A stretch of DNA of 64,000 nucleotides, from NCBI GenBank assembly GCA_016584305.1, contig JACEEZ010020519.1, positions 243,528-307,527 of the forward strand, written 5' to 3'. The DNA comes from Chionoecetes opilio (taxonomy: Eukaryota; Arthropoda; Malacostraca; Decapoda; Majidae). Each line of letters starts with the position of its first letter. Positions within the stretch are counted from its first letter, which is position 1. This document shows positions 60,140-64,000 of the stretch, in pieces. A program made the position numbers and the translations under genes. The notes under the pieces are model-generated. The model ran no database searches, had not been told where the DNA came from, and saw only the letters and a program-made list of their open reading frames with translations.

Positions 60140-60350
60140 GAGAGAGAGAAGAGGAGAGAGAGGAGAGAGAGAGGGAGAGAGAGGAGAGGGGAGAGAGAAG
60201 AGAGAGAAGAGAAGAGAGAGGAGAAGGGAGGGAAAAAGGGGGAGAAGAGAGAAGAGAAGAGGAGAGAGGAGGGGAGAAGAGAGGAAGAGAGAAGAGAGGA
60301 AAAAGGGGGAAAGAGAAGGGGGGAGAGAGAGAGAGGAGGAGAGAGAAGGA
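60140..60350. repeat. GA/GGA polypurine tract
   Basis: About 210 bases of GAGAGA/GGGAGA without pyrimidines on the plus strand. Confidence 0.95.
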
Positions 60351-60359
60351 ATAATTTTA

Positions 60360-61021
60360 AAACAGCACAATGTCAAAAGGGGGTGAGATAGGTCCCCGTG
60401 GTGGGGTCATAAAAAAGGACTCCCGACAAATATTTTCAAATTTTTTCCCACGACGGGTTTTCTTCCTCGGATTGGGATCCCTGCACACAAAAGTCATAAA
60501 AGCTCGCGGGGAGGGGAAAAAAAATTTATTTTTTTTTAAATTTTTAGCTCTTTTTTTGTACACTCTTGTTAATACTATTGAGCTTTTTTTCTAAAATTTT
60601 TTGGTGTTTTTTTTAGTGGCCAGGATTTTGGCAAAACTTTGGTTTGGGAAAATTGTAAGGGAGGATAGGGGGGTTTTTTGGTTTTTTGGTTTTTTTCAGG
60701 TTTTCAGCAAAAAAAAAGATGAAGTGAATTCGGAAAAAAAGCACCCAAAAATTCCATACATATATTTTGTGCTAATAATAAAAAAAATTTTCCCCGGAAC
60801 CACTATCAAAAACCAATAGGGGTTTGGCCCCCAAATTGGTTTTCAAAATGGCCCCCATAGAGAAAAAGGAAATGTAATATAACTTTCATTCGACAACCCC
60901 TTGGCATGTTTGGGATCAAAATTTTGTTTTGAGGGAGGATGAAATCAATACAAATCTTTTAAACTGACCATAATTATGTTTTTTACGGAAATCACACTTG
61001 TACTGCGTATTAAAAAAAAAN
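60360..61021. other. Homopolymer-rich, probably low-accuracy sequence ending at an N
   Basis: Unusual density of G, C, A and T runs of four to nine (GGGGAGGGGAAAAAAAA, GGGGGGTTTTTTGG, TTGGCCCCCAAATTGG). The only ambiguous base in the window is at 61021. The pattern looks like homopolymer-length errors near a contig join. No gene was recognised. Confidence 0.55.
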
Positions 61022-61112
61022 TTATTCCATTACTGTGTAACGAGACGCAAAAGATATACGTAAAAAGACAGTGAAGGTGAGAAATAATGTATAAATAATG
61101 AGAACAAAATGA
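61022..61112. repeat. Left copy of a ~90-bp direct repeat flanking the 61-63 kb locus
   Basis: ATTACTGTGTAACGAGACGC, AAAAGATATACGTAAAAAGACAG and GAGAAATAATGTATAAATAA match 63275-63355 (ATTACTGGGCAATAAGACGC...) in direct orientation. Confidence 0.75.
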
Positions 61113-61267
61113 GGTCGCTACATGGTGAGATATGCCGAGCTGCCTCTTGACTCTTGGCAGCTAGGCTGCTTCCTGACGGAGAACAAATCATGTCGCTACA
61201 TGGTGAGATGCATTACACCGATATTGTGGAGGGACAGGCTGCCACCTGACGAAGAAAAACAGGCAGT

Positions 61268-61375
61268 TGAGAACACTGATCTATATATAACATGGATCGC
61301 GGATCTGGGCTAGCTGTGGCCGAGAAACTGAAGTCACCAGCCGCCATCTTGTCATAACCAAAACAAATACATGGG
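61268..61375. repeat. Inverted-repeat arm, left
   Basis: ATATAACATGGATCGCGGAT ... CCGCCATCTTG...TAACCAAAACAA is the reverse complement of 63070-63145, which reads TTGTTTTGGTTACGGCAAGA ... TCCGCGATCCATGTTATAT. Confidence 0.75.
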
Positions 61376-61429
61376 CCGGCCAGGCAGTGGCTGGGTGTTG
61401 GCTGCTGGCATGTGATAGCCTATATTACC

Positions 61430-61525
61430 ACCTACTACTACTATTAACCCTACTACTACTACTACTATTACCACTACTACTCTATTACCACCTACAACTA
61501 CTATTACACCTCTACTATCTACTAA
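61430..61525. repeat. (ACT)n microsatellite
   Basis: ACT/ACC trinucleotide array like those next to the palindromes at 11842 and 22962. Confidence 0.88.
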
Positions 61526-61584
61526 TTCCAACCTAGTGCATCGTCAACCTTCCAAGTCATTTATTTACGGTATCACAGACAATA

Positions 61585-61895
61585 GGTGGTTGCGAGGCCG
61601 TACAGGTGTGTAGTGACAGGTGTGTTGCGAGGCGTACAGGTGTGTAGTGACAGGTTGTTGCGAGCGTACAGGTGTTAGTGACAGGTGTGTTGCGAGGCCG
61701 TACGGTGTGTAGTGACAGGTGTGTTGCGAGGCCGTACAGGTGTGTAGTGACAGGTGTGTTGCGAGGCCGTACAGGTGTGTAGTGACAGGTGTGTTGCGAG
61801 GCCGTACAGGTGTGTAGTGACAGGTGTGTTGCGAGGCCGTACAGGTGTGTAGTGACAGGTGTTGCGAGGCCGTACAGGTGTGTAGTGACAGGTGT
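61585..61895. repeat. 35-bp minisatellite (about 9 units)
   Basis: The unit TGTTGCGAGGCCGTACAGGT-GTGTAGTGACAGGTG is repeated nearly perfectly from about 61686; outer units carry single-base losses. A 161-codon minus-strand frame across it is an artefact of the array. Confidence 0.93.
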
Positions 61896-62289
61896 GGTGT
61901 ATGTGGTAAAGCGAGAGGCTAAGAGTGCAGTGTTAGCCCCCGAGTGTGTGTGTGTCTGACCTAATGAGCGAACGCGCAGTTCTCGTCCACTATAACGGCG
62001 CCAGCCCCGTACCGCCGCGGCCACGGGTACGGCGCGGGCCACAGTGGTCCCTAGAAGCTATATACTCTTGGGGATTACAGGAAGTTTAAATTAATCAAAA
62101 ACCTTTGACCTAATCAAAAAACCTTTCTTAATTAGGTATATTGAATTGAAAGTAGTTAGTTTCGTACACTGATTTTGAGTATTTTCGTACATACCTGGTG
62201 TCGTTTCGTAACTCTAGTAGTCAAGTTCAACTCTGAGCTGAGTGTACGAAACGACTATGGTTTCATATAGACTACGAAACAACTTTTGG

Positions 62290-62560
62290 TAATAATGGAC
62301 GAGAGTTTTGCGGTCGTTTTAAGAGACCAACTATTTTTTCTTGGCCTACAATAGGTGCTTGTTGCAATGGAGATAGTTTTATTTTGCGCAACCCCCCCCC
62401 CCCCCCAAAAAAAAATAAAAAAAATAATGAAACCTAACCTAACTTTATAGGTTTTAATGAAACCTAACCTAACTTTAACCACAAGGTATACTTTTTTTTT
62501 CTTTTTTTTTTCTTCGCAAAATAAAGCTATCTCCATTAGAACAAGCACCGCTTATTAGGA
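62290..62560. repeat. Fold-back copy of block A with CCTAA core
   Basis: TTGGCCTACAATAGGTGCTT ... GATAGTTTTATTTTGCGC at 62340-62392 is mirrored by CGCAAAATAAAGCTATCTCC...ACAAGCACC at 62515-62549. The centre is AACCTAACCTAACTTTA twice, plus poly(C) and poly(A) runs. Same family as 44850-45200. Confidence 0.82.
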
Positions 62561-62754
62561 AGCGCTATGATCATTTGTATCATAACCGCACTCAGGTCTG
62601 CTTCCGTTCCCCACTAATTGTTAACAAGTATAAAAAAATATACTTATATCTATATCTACTTATATAAAAAAAAGTATACCATATCCACCTTTATTTTTTT
62701 TTAACTAGTAGTTGGGTGACTGGAGTGGGTAGATGGATTAAGAGTGGATGGGCT

Positions 62755-62905
62755 GGGTGTGGGTGTGGGTGTGTGTGGGTGTGGGTGTGGGTGTGGATGG
62801 GTGTGTGTGGTGGGTGTGTGGGTGGTGTGGGTGCGGGTGGGTGGGTGGGTAGTGGGTGTGTGTGTGTGTGTGTGGTGGGTGCGTGTGTGTGTGTGTGTGT
62901 GGTGT
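62755..62905. repeat. (GGGTGTGT)n / (GT)n microsatellite
   Basis: G/T-only tract of GGGTGTG units passing into pure (GT)n. Confidence 0.95.
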
Positions 62906-62959
62906 TACTCACAGGTGGAAAGATTTGCCACTTCCAGGTCTGTTTGTACAGGACATAGC

Positions 62960-63045
62960 AGCACAGCTTGGCATGACGAGGCGATAACACAGCCAGACAG
63001 CAAGCACAGCTTGGCATGACGAGGCGATAACACAGCCAGACAGCA
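62960..63045. repeat. 43-bp perfect tandem duplication
   Basis: AGCACAGCTTGGCATGACGA ... CAGCCAGACAGCA occurs at 62960-63002 and again at 63003-63045 without a visible mismatch. Confidence 0.93.
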
Positions 63046-63069
63046 ACGCGAGCCGCAGAAACAAGGCAT

Positions 63070-63145
63070 TGTTTTGGTTACGGCAAGATGGCGGACAGTT
63101 GGAACCAGTGCTGAGCCAGGCTTCCGCGATCCATGTTATATAGAT
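63070..63145. repeat. Inverted-repeat arm, right
   Basis: Partner of 61268-61375. Confidence 0.75.
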
Positions 63146-63267
63146 CAGTGGTTGAGAGAGGCCGCTGCCTCAGCTGTGGTCTCGCTTCCCCGTGATTGAG
63201 TAACAAGCAAAGCTACGCTTCCTTGATTTACAAGAAAATTCGTCTCTCATCGAGTGTGCTTATATAT

Positions 63268-63355
63268 ATTCACATTACTGGGCAATAAGACGCAAAAGAT
63301 ATACTTAAGAAAGACAGTGAAGATGAGAAAAAATGTATAAATGATGAAGATGAGT
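63268..63355. repeat. Right copy of the ~90-bp direct repeat
   Basis: Partner of 61022-61112. Confidence 0.75.
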
Positions 63356-63940
63356 GGTTAGAACCACCCAGAGTATCCTACGGCGAATTAATCCGCCACG
63401 GAAATCTCCGGCCGTGGGGTCGGCTGGGGTGAGGCAGGAGCCGGGAGCAAGCTGTTGCCTCTCCGCGCGGCGGTATGAAATGAAAAGTAATCATCGTACC
63501 TCTGGCGCGCTACATGGCATCCGAAAACACAACCTTCTGGATAACCAAACCTCCCAGACCGCTACAAGTGGCAAGTGGAGTTTGTTGGTCCTCCAGCTCG
63601 CTCCGATGGGCGGCATTTGGCTTGAAGCCGCTAGATCGTGACGTCAGCCGAGTAGCCAACGTTCAGTAAAAAAAGGGTTGCAAGCTGTTCACTTACAAGG
63701 ATTGCTACACTAGGATTTCACTCCTTATCAAACATTATCATACGTATGTGTTCGAGCATTATCAGATGGTGTAATAAGCCGTTTCCGCATAAAACTTTCA
63801 CCACTTTCGTTATGAAATCCCTGCTTGTTATCCATGTATATTTTCCTATGATGCGTAGCTATACGTATGTACCGCACACTGATGCAACAATTAAGGTCAT
63901 TTCGGCCACTCATTCATCTTTCCTTATCTTCCTTGGGTTT
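63356..63940. other. Unique sequence, no gene recognised
   Basis: A 95-codon plus-strand frame at 63354-63641 has no recognisable motif and no supporting splice or promoter signals. The rest is AT-rich. Confidence 0.4.
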
Positions 63941-63947
63941 TTCTCTA

Positions 63948-64000
63948 CAGTAGATAACAGTAAATTAAAGTCGCCAGGACAACTTTTTTTTCTGTTTACA
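63948..64000. mobile_element. MITE of the CCGTAGATAACAG type, cut by the window end
   Basis: After TA at 63946-63947 the sequence CAGTAGATAACAG...AAGTCGCCA matches the terminus of the element at 46406-47094. Only the first ~50 bases are inside the window. Confidence 0.7.

Noticed and set aside
61557..62042. 161-codon minus-strand frame with TPVTTHLYGLA repeats
   Set aside because: It follows a 35-bp minisatellite; the periodic peptide changes frame with every single-base loss in the array.

Overview
This window is eukaryotic, repeat-saturated DNA and looks like a decapod crustacean, probably a crab. The reasons are: non-LTR retrotransposon tails of types I recall as abundant in crab genomes, many degenerate TTAGG/CCTAA (arthropod telomere-type) tracts, a tRNA-derived SINE, long GA, TA, GATA and ACT microsatellites, and only one host gene that I can recognise. 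There is no bacterial-style gene organisation. Almost all long open frames are remnants of mobile-element proteins or artefacts of simple repeats. Family names are recalled from knowledge of the families; no search was run.

Layout. 1-1152: two copies of a TA-flanked MITE. 1163-3206: a TIR transposon carrying a decayed gene of unnamed function, split by a 5'-truncated non-LTR insertion with a 12-bp target duplication. 3250-5230: further Tigger-like and non-LTR debris. 5320-9475: three exons and a candidate promoter of a minus-strand host gene that reads as signal peptidase complex subunit 1 (SPCS1); its introns hold a SINE, a hAT MITE and other fragments, and its last exon was not found. 9480-10305: a GA-rich unit. 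10306-21422 and 21426-32532: a near-identical 11.1-kb direct tandem duplication. Each unit carries a GA tract, a TIR element, a 1.47-kb near-perfect palindrome, a FLYWCH zinc-finger gene remnant, two TIR MITEs and an RTE-like retrotransposon. The palindrome's 110-bp spacer is inverted in one unit relative to the other.

29317-37498: a Tigger-like element that has been invaded repeatedly. It contains a non-LTR 3' fragment that itself holds an RTE-like element, and a Kolobok/Mutator-like DNA transposon (TTAA target) whose transposase is split by a TA-flanked MITE that in turn carries a poly(A)-tailed non-LTR fragment. 37591-42140: three decayed coding elements: a PIN/FEN-like nuclease family, an unnamed minus-strand family, and a Merlin-type transposase. 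42310-45205: a complex fold-back locus with telomere-like cores. 45900-48100: TACGT-rich DNA with an internal duplication and an inserted MITE. 48290-50146: two minus-strand non-LTR fragments. 50149-55982: a 5.8-kb TIR element inserted in the second of these; it contains a 33-bp minisatellite, two fold-backs and a hAT MITE. 56036-60350: more non-LTR sequence and GA tracts. 60360-61021: suspicious homopolymer-rich sequence ending in an N. 61022-63355: a compound repeat locus with a 35-bp minisatellite. The window ends inside a MITE also seen at 46406.

Apart from SPCS1, which would act in the ER signal peptidase complex, no gene set works together here. The value of the window is its record of nested insertions, duplications and inversions.
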